Source: an uncultured Lachnospiraceae bacterium
GTDB lineage: Bacteria; Bacillota; Clostridia; Lachnospirales; Lachnospiraceae
Assembly: GCA_910586125.1 (NCBI GenBank)
Contig: CAJUHP010000033.1
Location: 1 to 40,221, forward strand
Reading direction: 5' to 3'
Length of the DNA stretch: 40,221 nucleotides
Part shown: positions 7,956 through 16,219 of the stretch, in pieces
How positions within the stretch are numbered: the stretch's first letter is position 1
Layout of the letters: every line of letters starts with the position of its first letter
Notes under the pieces: generated by a model
What the model was told of the DNA's origin: nothing
Databases searched by the model: none
Seen by the model: only the letters and a program-made list of their open reading frames with translations
Translations under genes and position numbers: made by a program

Positions 7956-10169
7956 TTAACGGTTCTCACTGAGATAGATGGAGACACGGTTCTGAATCAC
8001 ATCCGCCACATCCTTTGCTGATTTCTGGCCGGAAAAATAAGCGGCGGCTTCCTCATTGATAAAGGAAAGAATCTGTGTGTTGTAGGATGCAAGCGGTTCT
8101 GCATTGTCGATCAGTTGGCGTATCGCATCGATCTGCTCCTGGGTCGCAGCCTTGACTTCATAAGTAAAACCGTCAAAACTAAAGACGGAGGAACCTACCT
8201 CTTTCTCTTCCATGGCCTCGTCAAATACTTTCTGCAGGGAAGTCTCGCGGATCGGGAAATTCCATTGCAGATTGTCCTGATATTGACTGCCGAGCAGAGA
8301 ACGCACAAATTCCCATGCTCCGTCCTTGTCAGACGATTTCTCAGAAATTCCGATTGCCATGCTGGATCGTATGATTGACCCGCTGCCGTTTGACGTCGGA
8401 TAACCAATACACGTTACAGGCTCTCCAAACATGGCCGCGCTCGACAGATAATCGGCTACCTGAGACATGTACAGGCTGTCTAATAGCAATTTTCCTTGGG
8501 AGAGCTTCGTATAGGTTCCCTCACTCTCTTCATTATTGAAACTCTCCATGGAAGGGAAGGTATTGGCAAACTCCAGAAGCTGAATAAAATCATCGCTGTT
8601 AAAAGAGCAGGTACCCGCGCCCCAGTCCACATAAGCATCCGCGCCCAGCATCACTAACATCTGCAGAATCGACTCCCGGCTGGCATATTCCAGCAGCTCT
8701 GTGCCGGCTGGTTTGGATGCCAAAAGCTCCTGCACATCCGTCACTGTCCATCCCATTTTGTCGCCTACGTCAGCGGTTTTACCCAGCAAAGTCTGAACAT
8801 TAAACGAGATGGCTGCTCCATACATTTTTCCATCCTGCTCATACAGCTTGAGAGCATTTGGAATAAAATCTTCCCTCTTCAGTTCGCTGTCATTGTCCAG
8901 GAAAGGATACAGATCCGCAAGCACGCCCTTCGCCATATAGCTGCTGGGATCCAGGGAGTTCAAATCGATCAGATCCGGCGTATTTCCCGACGTAATCTCG
9001 GAATTCATCTGTTTCTGTGCCGTCTCATAATCGCCGCTCATGCCATATTCTTTTACCTCAATCCGATAGGCATCGCTGCTCTTATTAAAACGAATAATCT
9101 CCGACCGAACCATGCTGTCCAGATACATAGTACCGTAAGTCAGAATCTTCTTCTCCTTGATTTCCGATGCCGGGGTTTTGGTCAGGAAGACGGCTTCCGC
9201 GCTGCTCTCATCCTGTGCATCCCAGTTAAAGGTAAAGGCCAGAATTCTGCCGTCCTCCAGCATTGCAAACTGCCGTACCTGATCGGAATTGATGTCACAG
9301 TTAATCCAGTTTAACAGCTCTTCACAGGTTCCTGTACTCAGATCATAGCGATACAGAATGTTGCCGCTGGAGATAAGTACCTCGTTTTCTCCCCCGCTTG
9401 TACACAGAATCCCTCCGTTGCCGCTGGGGATTCCCTTAAAACTATCTCCGAATGCCTTGGCGGAGAGATCAATGTGCTGCAGCACATAGCCGTTGCCTCC
9501 GGAGCGGTCATAGCTCAAGGCAAAGACACGGCCGTCGCCGCTGGCACACAGCCCCTGATACCAGCCGTCGTTGCTTATCTCAAACTGTTTCTGCCCTTGA
9601 CTGTTCAAAACTACGATCTTTTCATTCTGCCCATTGAGAATCAGATAGATATTTCCCTCCGGATCCACCGCCATATCCTGCGGATACGCGCCGAATTCCG
9701 GATCGCTTCCCTCCATCACCGCTGCCGTTACATCCAGTCTGGATTTCTCGCTGCCCGCCGCGTCAAATACCGCCAGCGTATACTGGTTTTCGCCGCTCTC
9801 CGCCCACTGGTTGAGCAGACAGACAATATCTCCCTCCTTGGCCACTGTCATACGGATAATATTTTCGTTATCTGCCAATTTCCAGTTCAATAAAGTGCTT
9901 TCCAGCGTCTTCAGATCCATGACAAAGGTTTGGTAGCTGGATTCTTCTGTTTCCTCATTGTAATTCCAACTGGAATAGTACATTTTGTCGCCCTGTATAG
10001 CCGAATTGCTTAAACTGTCCACGCCGGACACTTTTTGAAATTCCGCCGTGTAGACGTAGTCCTTCTTCGGCTGGCCGTCATTGCTGCTCTCCTTGCTGCC
10101 ACAGGCGGCAAACGGCAAAGCCATTGTTAGACAAAGACAAATCGCAAGAAAACGTTTCCTTAACTTCAT
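7956..10169 (-). CDS. Lipoprotein: predicted beta-propeller plus family 1 solute-binding domain (737 aa)
   Basis: A cell-surface lipoprotein: basic N-terminus, hydrophobic segment and acylatable Cys23 in FAACGS. Residues about 40-335 look like a beta-propeller, with repeated DPEGNIYLILNG and ASGDGRVFALSY blade-like segments. From about 340 it resembles a bacterial extracellular solute-binding protein (ILTYGTMYLDSMVRSEIIRFN; DLIDLNSLDPSSYMAKGVLADLYPFLD). The tail SYNTQILSFINEEAAAYFSGQKSAKDVADVI is typical of sugar-binding proteins. No ABC permeases are nearby, so the ligand and partner are unknown, and it might sense rather than transport. A longer paralogue lies directly upstream with its own promoter. 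Confidence 0.85.
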   Translation of the reverse strand: MKLRKRFLAICLCLTMALPFAACGSKESSNDGQPKKDYVYTAEFQKVSGVDSLSNSAIQGDKMYYSSWNYNEETEESSYQTFVMDLKTLESTLLNWKLADNENIIRMTVAKEGDIVCLLNQWAESGENQYTLAVFDAAGSEKSRLDVTAAVMEGSDPEFGAYPQDMAVDPEGNIYLILNGQNEKIVVLNSQGQKQFEISNDGWYQGLCASGDGRVFALSYDRSGGNGYVLQHIDLSAKAFGDSFKGIPSGNGGILCTSGGENEVLISSGNILYRYDLSTGTCEELLNWINCDINSDQVRQFAMLEDGRILAFTFNWDAQDESSAEAVFLTKTPASEIKEKKILTYGTMYLDSMVRSEIIRFNKSSDAYRIEVKEYGMSGDYETAQKQMNSEITSGNTPDLIDLNSLDPSSYMAKGVLADLYPFLDNDSELKREDFIPNALKLYEQDGKMYGAAISFNVQTLLGKTADVGDKMGWTVTDVQELLASKPAGTELLEYASRESILQMLVMLGADAYVDWGAGTCSFNSDDFIQLLEFANTFPSMESFNNEESEGTYTKLSQGKLLLDSLYMSQVADYLSSAAMFGEPVTCIGYPTSNGSGSIIRSSMAIGISEKSSDKDGAWEFVRSLLGSQYQDNLQWNFPIRETSLQKVFDEAMEEKEVGSSVFSFDGFTYEVKAATQEQIDAIRQLIDNAEPLASYNTQILSFINEEAAAYFSGQKSAKDVADVIQNRVSIYLSENR

Positions 10170-10195
10170 TTTGCAACCTCCTCATATGATCATTC

Positions 10196-10261
10196 ATTAT
10201 AATCGTTTTCGGTACAAAGTTCTTTACATATTTCTTACGTTTCCAGAAGGACTTCGTTACG
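10196..10261 (-). promoter_or_regulatory. Promoter with 11-nt-spaced direct repeats
   Basis: TATAAT lies at 10196-10201, with no recognisable -35 (AAGAAC at 17 nt). Upstream are CGTAA (10261-10257), CGTAA (10239-10235) and TGTAA (10228-10224), phased at 22 and 11 nt. Such helical phasing in place of a -35 is typical of sites for OmpR/PhoB-type activators. The paralogue's promoter has TGTAA at exactly the same distance from its -10. Confidence 0.55.
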
Positions 10262-10311
10262 TTTTTCTTATGTTATGTCGACTGAAAATACCCAGCGCAG
10301 GATTCCTGCCG

Positions 10312-12597
10312 CTAACGGTTTTCCCCCACATAGAGAGTCACGCGGCTCTGTATGGCGCGGGCTACCTCCTCCGCCGTCTTCTGGCCGGCAAAATAGGCGG
10401 CGGCCTCCTCTTCAATGAAACGGCTGATCTCCGTGTCCGCGGCCGGAGCTCCCTGCCCCTCTTCAATCATACGGCGTATCACGGCAATCTCCTCGCTTTC
10501 GGCAGGCGGATAGCCATACATTCCGTCCGAAGTCATAGCCTCGTCTAAAACCTCCTGCAGCACGCTCTCCCGGATTGGAAATTCATAGAACGAACGCTGT
10601 TGTGTCTCCGATAAAAGGCTGCTTAAAAAACTCCAGGCTTCCTGATGATAAGAAGAATTCTCTAAAATTCCAAAGGAAAATGCCGGCTCAAGCCATGTTC
10701 CCCTGCCGTCCGCCATGGGATAGCCAATCGCATTCACCGAATCCCCGCCAAAGCTTAGAGCCTGCTTATGGTACCAGAAAACCTGTGACAGATGTTCCAC
10801 TGACATGAGCAGATATTGTTCCTCTTCTAGCTTCTCATCGGAATCATCATCCCGCTTCCACTCTTCCCGGTTCGGAAGCATTGCGGCAAATTCCAGAAGT
10901 TCCTGGAAACCCTCGCTTTCAAACGAACACTCCCCTGTCGTCCAGTTTACATATTTTTGTATTCCCATTGCCAGCAGTATCGGCATCACACGCTCTCTGG
11001 GCGTCGGCTCCAACAACTGCGCATCCGGCCGCGCCTGAAGCAAAGCCCGAACTTCCTCCATCGTCCATCCAGCCCCATTGCCTACCACAGAGGTTTTTCC
11101 TATCAGAGTAGCCATCGTGAAACAGGGGACAATTCCGTACAGCCGCCCGTCCCGCTCATAGGTTTTCAAAACACTTTGGATAAAATCCGTCCGCGGCGTC
11201 TGCGGATCTTCATCCATCAGTGGATAGAGGTCCGCCAGAACTCCCCTGGCAATCAAAATATCTGTATTCAGCGATCCCAGATCTAAAAGGTCCAGCCCAT
11301 TTTTCCCCAGGATATCGGCCCGAAGCTCCTCCAGCCCAGCTTCTCGATCCCCCGCACCATATTCTTTTACATAGAGCCGGCAGGTTTCGCTTTTTTTATT
11401 GAAAGACAAAACCTGTTCTTCCAAAACACTGTTTAAATCCAGCGTTCCCAGCGTCAGCCTTGTCTTTTGCGGCGCCTGGGAGGCCGGTATCTGCGACAGA
11501 AAAGCGGCTTCCGTGTTTCTTCCTTTGCTCTGCCCGTCTTCCTCTGCGTAAGACAGAATCAGAATACGCCGATCCGGCATCGCAGTCATATAAAAAATAT
11601 TGTTGGAAATGATATCGGCATTGATAAAGCTCAGTTCCTCTGCGTAGGTATGCGTGGATAAATCATAGCGGTACAGACTGCCGCCGCAGGCCAGCAGAAT
11701 CTGCTTCTCCCCGTCAAAACAGGCGTGAGCCACCGAGTAGTCCGGCAGACCTTCCCAGATCTCACCAAACCCTTCTGCCGACGGGTCCAAAAGGTAGATC
11801 GCGCTGTTTCTCTCCTCCACATTCGGACTCTCCCCGATATAAAATACCTGCCCTGCACTGTTTCGGACAATGCCTTCCCCATATCCGTCAGCCTCCGCCT
11901 GCCACAGAAATTGTCCCTGGGCGTCATAACACAGAATTACAGTGGAAAATCCCTGCAGCATCACATAGATATTCCCCTGGCTGTCTGTCTCGATTGCATA
12001 AGGAGACAGTTCGTCCTGCTTCCAGCGTTTCTGGCCAGTCAGATCCTCGGTGATATCCTGCCGCATGGTTTCCTCTCCGGCGCTGTCGCGGTGAACCAGC
12101 ATGTAGCGCGAGTTATCTCCTCCGGCTCCTTCCATCCCGCCTTCTCCAATACAGGTCAAAAGCAGGTTGATTCCCCCGTTCTCGTCCGCTGTCAGACCGG
12201 ATACATACTCACCCGCTTTCATTCCCAACGAAAACGCCTCGCAGGTTCGTGTAAGCATATTCATGCGGCCGCCGGACTCTGGCGCTTGTCCGCTTTCTTC
12301 ATAGGAATATCTTGTAAAATACAGCGTATCGCCGTTTACAGAAAAAAATCTGCCGATATCAGCCAAATCCGACATGAGCTGAAATTCTGCGACATATACC
12401 AGCGCGTCTTCGTCCGATTTTGGATCTGTCTTCTCTTGGCCCTCTGTTCCCGCACTCTGCCCGGTCTCTTTTTCAGCGGCAGTCTCCGTTTTGCTTTCGT
12501 TTATGTTTTTAATTTCCGCTTCTGCGCCGCATCCTGCTGATGACAAAATCATACAGGCGCAGAGCAAAGCAGCCGCTGCCCGTCTCCATGTTCTCAT
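10312..12597 (-). CDS. Lipoprotein paralogue: predicted beta-propeller plus solute-binding domain (761 aa)
   Basis: A paralogue of the neighbouring lipoprotein with the same order of parts. There is a signal peptide with Cys23 in SSAGCG, an acidic Glu/Lys/Thr-rich linker, a propeller-like region (ETDSQGNIYVMLQGF) and a solute-binding domain (LGTLDLNSVLEEQVLSFN; LDLLDLGSLNTDILIARGVLADLYPLMD). The tail EISRFIEEEAAAYFAGQKTAEEVARAI closely matches the paralogue's. The frame extends further upstream, but the ATG at 12597 has AAGGAGGG 9 nt before it and yields a proper signal peptide. No transport genes accompany the pair. Divergence between them is substantial, so the duplication is not recent. 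Confidence 0.87.
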   Translation of the reverse strand: MRTWRRAAAALLCACMILSSAGCGAEAEIKNINESKTETAAEKETGQSAGTEGQEKTDPKSDEDALVYVAEFQLMSDLADIGRFFSVNGDTLYFTRYSYEESGQAPESGGRMNMLTRTCEAFSLGMKAGEYVSGLTADENGGINLLLTCIGEGGMEGAGGDNSRYMLVHRDSAGEETMRQDITEDLTGQKRWKQDELSPYAIETDSQGNIYVMLQGFSTVILCYDAQGQFLWQAEADGYGEGIVRNSAGQVFYIGESPNVEERNSAIYLLDPSAEGFGEIWEGLPDYSVAHACFDGEKQILLACGGSLYRYDLSTHTYAEELSFINADIISNNIFYMTAMPDRRILILSYAEEDGQSKGRNTEAAFLSQIPASQAPQKTRLTLGTLDLNSVLEEQVLSFNKKSETCRLYVKEYGAGDREAGLEELRADILGKNGLDLLDLGSLNTDILIARGVLADLYPLMDEDPQTPRTDFIQSVLKTYERDGRLYGIVPCFTMATLIGKTSVVGNGAGWTMEEVRALLQARPDAQLLEPTPRERVMPILLAMGIQKYVNWTTGECSFESEGFQELLEFAAMLPNREEWKRDDDSDEKLEEEQYLLMSVEHLSQVFWYHKQALSFGGDSVNAIGYPMADGRGTWLEPAFSFGILENSSYHQEAWSFLSSLLSETQQRSFYEFPIRESVLQEVLDEAMTSDGMYGYPPAESEEIAVIRRMIEEGQGAPAADTEISRFIEEEAAAYFAGQKTAEEVARAIQSRVTLYVGENR

Positions 12598-12636
12598 TTG
12601 GAAATCCCTCCTTTTTCTCATACCTGCTACTGCTAT

Positions 12637-12701
12637 ATTATAAAGGATTTCCGCCAAAAGAGGCTTACATTCTTATTAATATTTTGTATCGGAGTTGTAT
12701 C
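12637..12701 (-). promoter_or_regulatory. Promoter of the second lipoprotein gene with direct repeats
   Basis: TATAAT lies at 12637-12642 without a clear -35. TGTAA at 12669-12665 is 22 nt from the -10 hexamer, exactly as in the paralogue's promoter. Two perfect GATACAA repeats (12701-12695 and 12690-12684) start 11 nt apart. Confidence 0.5.
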
Positions 12702-12728
12702 AAGTCTGCCAATTTTCGGTTTTAGCAC

Positions 12729-12768
12729 AAAAAAATACAGAACCGAAACCATTGTGTTTCGATCCTGT
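12729..12768 (-). terminator. Terminator of the tRNA-Leu transcript
   Basis: Arms ACAGGATCGAAAC and GTTTCGGTTCTGT form a 13-nt stem with two internal mismatches or wobbles, followed by seven T residues (12735-12729). It lies 9 nt beyond the tRNA 3' end. Confidence 0.88.
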
Positions 12769-12777
12769 GCGATATTC

Positions 12778-12860
12778 TGCCGGTGATGGGACTTGAACCC
12801 ATACGTGGTTGCCCACAACAGATTTTGAGTCTGCCTCGTCTGCCATTCCGACACACCGGC
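12778..12860 (-). tRNA. tRNA-Leu (anticodon CAA)
   Basis: An 83-nt class II tRNA. The acceptor stem GCCGGTG pairs with CACCGGC, with A as discriminator. The D arm is GGAATGGCAGACGAGGC-like. The anticodon loop CTCAAAA gives anticodon CAA (reads UUG), the long variable arm is GTTGTGGGCAACCACG-like, and the T arm carries GGTTCAAGTCC. No CCA is encoded. It is read alone from its own promoter and terminator, between the lipoprotein gene and upp. Confidence 0.97.
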
Positions 12861-12871
12861 TCATGAAAGAT

Positions 12872-12900
12872 ATTCTACCATATTTTTTCCGGTATTGCAA
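12872..12900 (-). promoter_or_regulatory. Promoter of tRNA-Leu
   Basis: TTGCAA (12895-12900) and TAGAAT (12872-12877) are separated by 17 nt, and the -10 is about 12 nt from the mature tRNA 5' end. Confidence 0.7.
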
Positions 12901-12920
12901 GCATATTTTTTAAATAAGGA

Positions 12921-12949
12921 TTGCAATCCGCCGCCAAACTATTTATAAT
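12921..12949 (+). promoter_or_regulatory. Promoter of upp
   Basis: TTGCAA (12921-12926), 17 nt, TATAAT (12944-12949). It is placed back to back with the tRNA promoter; the two -35 boxes are 20 nt apart. Confidence 0.75.
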
Positions 12950-12989
12950 GAGTAGCAGAAATAAAATCAGACAAAGGACGGTACTTTTT

Positions 12990-13625
12990 ATGAATGAAAA
13001 AAATGTATTCATTATGACGCATCCTCTGATTCAGCATAAAATCTCCATGCTGCGGGACCTGCGTACCGGCACCAACGAATTCCGCAAGCTGATCGAAGAG
13101 ATTGCGACGCTGATGGGCTATGAAGCGCTGCGGGACCTGCCGCTGGAGAACGTAGAGGTTCAAACACCGATTGAAACCTGCATGACGCCGATGATCTCCG
13201 GCAAAAAGCTGGCTGTCGTACCGATCCTGCGCGCAGGACTTGGCATGGTAAACGGAATCCTGGCATTAGTTCCCTCCGCGAAGGTAGGCCATATCGGCCT
13301 CTACCGTGATCATGATACCCATGAACCGCACGAGTACTACTGCAAGCTGCCGGACCCAATTGAACTGCGGACCATCGTGGCTCTGGACCCCATGCTGGCA
13401 ACCGGCGGCTCCGCTGTCGCCGCTGTGGATTTCATCAAACAGCACGGAGGGAAACAGATCAAGTTTATGTGCATCATCGCGGCTCCGGAGGGATTGAAGA
13501 AACTTCAGGAAAAGCATCCGGATATTCAGATCTACGTGGGCCATCTGGATCGGGAGCTCAACCAGGACGCCTATATTTGTCCTGGACTGGGCGACGCCGG
13601 AGACCGGATTTTCGGAACAAAGTAA
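12990..13625 (+). CDS. upp: Uracil phosphoribosyltransferase
   Basis: A cytoplasmic salvage enzyme: uracil plus PRPP gives UMP and pyrophosphate. The PRPP-binding loop is ALDPMLATGGSAVAAV, the N-terminal block is HPLIQHKISMLRD, and the uracil-binding C-terminus is YICPGLGDAGDRIFGTK. The open frame begins at 12921, but that overlaps the promoter. The ATG at 12990 follows AAAGGACGG at 8 nt and gives 211 aa, the usual size. It is one of only two convincing plus-strand genes in the window and is monocistronic, bounded by its own promoter and terminator. Confidence 0.97.
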   Translation: MNEKNVFIMTHPLIQHKISMLRDLRTGTNEFRKLIEEIATLMGYEALRDLPLENVEVQTPIETCMTPMISGKKLAVVPILRAGLGMVNGILALVPSAKVGHIGLYRDHDTHEPHEYYCKLPDPIELRTIVALDPMLATGGSAVAAVDFIKQHGGKQIKFMCIIAAPEGLKKLQEKHPDIQIYVGHLDRELNQDAYICPGLGDAGDRIFGTK

Positions 13626-13631
13626 AACGAA

Positions 13632-13672
13632 GAGAGCGCTGCATGGTCTCCTTATGCAGCGCCCTCTTTTTT
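13632..13672 (+). terminator. Terminator of upp (possibly bidirectional)
   Basis: GAGAGCGCTGCAT pairs with ATGCAGCGCCCTC (one mismatch), followed by TTTTTT on the plus strand. The converging small membrane gene on the minus strand stops at 13671, so the hairpin may also end the long minus-strand operon. Confidence 0.88.
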
Positions 13673-13817
13673 AACAGTCACAGCGGCAAAACAGATTATA
13701 TCCGACAATGACCAACGCCACTGCAAGCAAAATCACAGACAGTCTGGTAGGCAGGATACATTTGATAATCATACCTACACCTACCCAGAATAAGATAAAA
13801 CCAATCAGCCGGCTCAT
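13671..13817 (-). CDS. Small membrane protein (48 aa)
   Basis: A short frame in which nearly the whole product is hydrophobic. It begins MSRLIGFILFWVGVGMII, has a polar turn around CILPTR, then a second membrane segment LSVILLAVALVIVGY, and ends in a Cys-rich FCRCDC tail. AAAGGCGGG precedes the ATG by about 6 nt. It lies 62 nt past gerW, in the direction and position of a last operon gene. The two-helix design with a trailing Cys cluster is reminiscent of small conserved Clostridia membrane proteins; no function is known to me. The overlapping 64-aa frame in another phase lacks such features. Confidence 0.65.
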   Translation of the reverse strand: MSRLIGFILFWVGVGMIIKCILPTRLSVILLAVALVIVGYNLFCRCDC

Positions 13818-13879
13818 GCATACCCGCCTTTGTGTTCTCCATACAGATTATGCAGAAAACAGCCCAATTATCCCGAAAA

Positions 13880-14323
13880 CTATTCTTCACCGTCCAATAT
13901 GGCGTCTGCCGTCTTCCTGGCAGCCTTTGCCGCCAGCTCGCCTGCCTTGTCCGCCAGCTCCTCCGCCGCCGTTTTCGGCTCGCTCTTGCCCGTAAATTTA
14001 CTGATCAGGCCGGGAGCCATATTCACCAGACGGCTGACCAGATCTTCCTTTTCGTCGGTGCGGATAATCTTGGTGCTGCCGTCAGCAGCGATAACCAGCA
14101 CCGCGCTGGGTGTAATCTTGCCGCCGAGCCCGCCGCCGTCGTTGTTTTTTCCATTACCGGCAAAGGCTCCCGCACCGATGCCAAAAGAAACGTCCGCCAG
14201 AGGGACAATCGTTATATCTCCCAGTTTCTGCGCCTCACCTACCACGGTTTTCGTTGTCACAAAGCTGTCCATTCCTCGAAACAACGCGTTTACGGTTTCG
14301 TTAAAGTTACTCTTGTCAGCCAT
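13880..14323 (-). CDS. gerW: Sporulation protein GerW (YtfJ)
   Basis: 147 aa with the family's typical layout: N-terminal VNALFRGMDSFVTTKTVVGEAQKLGDITIVPLADVSFGIGAGAF, a Gly/Asn-rich stretch and GGKITPSAVLVIAADGSTKII, then a variable Ala/Lys-rich tail. In Bacillus the protein is a spore component needed for normal germination. Its presence argues that the organism makes endospores. It follows the DUF2953 gene by 39 nt; that pair (ytfI-ytfJ) is also adjacent in Bacillus, which supports both calls. Confidence 0.93.
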   Translation of the reverse strand: MADKSNFNETVNALFRGMDSFVTTKTVVGEAQKLGDITIVPLADVSFGIGAGAFAGNGKNNDGGGLGGKITPSAVLVIAADGSTKIIRTDEKEDLVSRLVNMAPGLISKFTGKSEPKTAAEELADKAGELAAKAARKTADAILDGEE

Positions 14324-14362
14324 TCTGAATTCCTCCTTTTCTTATCCGACAACAAACAATAT

Positions 14363-15325
14363 TTACTCATCCTCCGCCATTATCTTTTGAAAACGGCGCA
14401 GCATCTTTCTGAAATCCGAGCGCAGCAGCACCTGAACCAAGATCCAAAGCAGACTGGCCCCGCGGATTCTTCCTCGAATAAAAAATTCTCCGTCAAGGCA
14501 CGCCTCAGAAAATACAGGGGTCAGTGAGATATCTTTCCGATAGAAAACCGGAATCATGCTGAGCCCCCCTGTCGCCTGGCCGGTCAAGGCCGGATCGGAA
14601 AATCCAAACCGCCCCCGGATCCGCACGGTTCTTGGCAAAATATGGCGTACCGCCCGCCGGATCTGCCTCCAGATCCGACGCAGCACCTTCTTTGTCTCTT
14701 CGTCCTTCAAAAAAGCCAGAAAACTCTCTGCCTTTTCTTTTATCCGGCAAAGACGCCGGAACGCAATCCGGATTTTTTCCCTGACAGCCTGCATTTTCTG
14801 CGGAATTTGCTGCAAAGAGCGGAATACATTTTTGATTTTATCCCAAAGAACCGATAAAAAATTTTTTGAATCGTCACGCTCCTGCAAAACGGTCTCCGAA
14901 GACGGCGAATCCGCTGAATCCGCCGCTTCTGACTTTGACGCTGACAGCTCCTCTGGCTGTTCCATAAGATCTCCCGCAGGCTCTTCCCTCTGCTGATTTC
15001 CAGCAGAAAGCACGGCGTCCGATGATATTCTCAAGTCGGTATCGCCGCTTTCTTCTGTTACACGCCTATCTTTTTTCTTCCACAATAAACCAAAGAGACG
15101 AATTTGGACAAAGAATTTTTCCTCAAAGCCAAAGGATACCGAGAACAGAGACAAAAACCAACTGATCTTTCCCCGGACAGACATCTCTTCTTTGCTGCGT
15201 TTTCCAAAAAACTGATAGCGGACCGGAATAAACAGCACGGCCAGGGTAATCAAAAGAAACAGTCCCAAAAGCACTGTCAGCACAATCCCTATTATTTTCA
15301 GAAGCAGAAAGATTATTTGCATCAT
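14363..15325 (-). CDS. DUF2953 domain protein (YtfI-like)
   Basis: A 320-aa protein with a single N-terminal membrane segment (about residues 3-33) followed by FIPVRYQFFGKRSKEEMSVRGKISWFLSLFSVSFGFE, the typical DUF2953 start. A long polar, Ser/Glu-rich middle follows, and the C-terminus has GFSDPALTGQATGGLSMIP, the other conserved block. Function unknown; it is linked to gerW in sporulating Firmicutes. Its start overlaps the preceding gene's stop by 4 nt. Confidence 0.85.
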   Translation of the reverse strand: MMQIIFLLLKIIGIVLTVLLGLFLLITLAVLFIPVRYQFFGKRSKEEMSVRGKISWFLSLFSVSFGFEEKFFVQIRLFGLLWKKKDRRVTEESGDTDLRISSDAVLSAGNQQREEPAGDLMEQPEELSASKSEAADSADSPSSETVLQERDDSKNFLSVLWDKIKNVFRSLQQIPQKMQAVREKIRIAFRRLCRIKEKAESFLAFLKDEETKKVLRRIWRQIRRAVRHILPRTVRIRGRFGFSDPALTGQATGGLSMIPVFYRKDISLTPVFSEACLDGEFFIRGRIRGASLLWILVQVLLRSDFRKMLRRFQKIMAEDE

Positions 15326-15657
15326 GACTCTCTCTCCGGCTGCGGATAAAGCAATTCCCGGCTGACTTTCCCGTGACAGATATAACAGTCTTTAAGAATA
15401 CGGCCGCACAGCTCAAACGCCTCGTCTCGATCCGCCGCTATCCCCACAATCACCAGAGCGTCCTTTCGATAATACGCCTGTTTCAGATGAAAAGCCGGAA
15501 TCAGCTCCATCAGATTGCGTTCATTGGCCGGCGCCGCCAGAACATAAAATTTTAATTTCCCATATTCTGTTTCCGAAAGCCTGGCCAGCAGGCGACGGTA
15601 TTCCTGCAGATGTTCTCTGGCCTTCTCTCCGGTATAGACCGGTTCGCAAAAACGCAT
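15322..15657 (-). CDS. Conserved hypothetical protein (111 aa)
   Basis: A soluble alpha/beta protein without recognisable motifs. It has central stretches LKFYVLAAPANERNLMELIP and DALVIVGIAADRDEAFELCGRIL, which suggest a small ferredoxin-like or ACT-like fold. I place the start at the ATG at 15657 (GGAAGGAAATT upstream) rather than the GTG at 15690. It sits between cinA (43 nt) and the DUF2953 gene (4-nt overlap), so it is a genuine operon member. No function proposed. Confidence 0.7.
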   Translation of the reverse strand: MRFCEPVYTGEKAREHLQEYRRLLARLSETEYGKLKFYVLAAPANERNLMELIPAFHLKQAYYRKDALVIVGIAADRDEAFELCGRILKDCYICHGKVSRELLYPQPERES

Positions 15658-15700
15658 GGCAATTTCCTTCCCAGATTTAGAATCTCTCACAGAAATCTAC

Positions 15701-16219
15701 TTAACGCGCCCGCAGGCAATAACACCCAAGCTGCAGAGCCGCCGCAGCAGCCTGACAGCGGATTTCCTCCCGGCTGCCCGAAAAGCGGTATTCCTGCACC
15801 AGAACCCGCTCCCGATAATAGCAGCCGATATAGACCAGTCCCACCGGGCGGGAAGGCGTCCCGCCGCCCGGTCCCGCCAGTCCAGTCACGGACAGCGCCA
15901 GATCCGCCCGTCCTGCCTTCGCGCATCCAGATGCCATTTCAGCCGCTGTCTCGGCGCTGACCGCCGTATGCGCCGCCAACGTCTGTGGGGAAACCTGCAA
16001 AAGTCTCTCTTTGGCCTGGTCACAGTACGTGATAAAACCATTTTCAAACACTTCGGACGCTCCCGCTATGGAAACGATCTGCGATGCGACCATTCCTCCG
16101 GTGCAGGATTCCGCCGTGGCTGCTGTCTGCCCGGTCTTTTGCAGAATATGCACCAGTTGCGCGGCACTCTCACCCGCAGAAACGATCTCGGAAAAGCATT
16201 CTTCCAGCATCCAGTTCAT
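15701..16219 (-). CDS. pncC: CinA-type nicotinamide-nucleotide amidohydrolase
   Basis: A stand-alone CinA C-terminal domain (172 aa). In the family it hydrolyses nicotinamide mononucleotide to nicotinate mononucleotide and ammonia, recycling pyridine nucleotides. Motifs: TAAATAESCTGGMVAS, FENGFITYCDQAKERLL, and the glycine loop VTGLAGPGGGTPSRPVGLVYIG. The N-terminal molybdopterin-binding-like domain of full CinA is absent, so the link to competence is lost. The start codon shares 1 nt with the stop of pgsA (TGATG), which implies translational coupling. Confidence 0.9.
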   Translation of the reverse strand: MNWMLEECFSEIVSAGESAAQLVHILQKTGQTAATAESCTGGMVASQIVSIAGASEVFENGFITYCDQAKERLLQVSPQTLAAHTAVSAETAAEMASGCAKAGRADLALSVTGLAGPGGGTPSRPVGLVYIGCYYRERVLVQEYRFSGSREEIRCQAAAAALQLGCYCLRAR

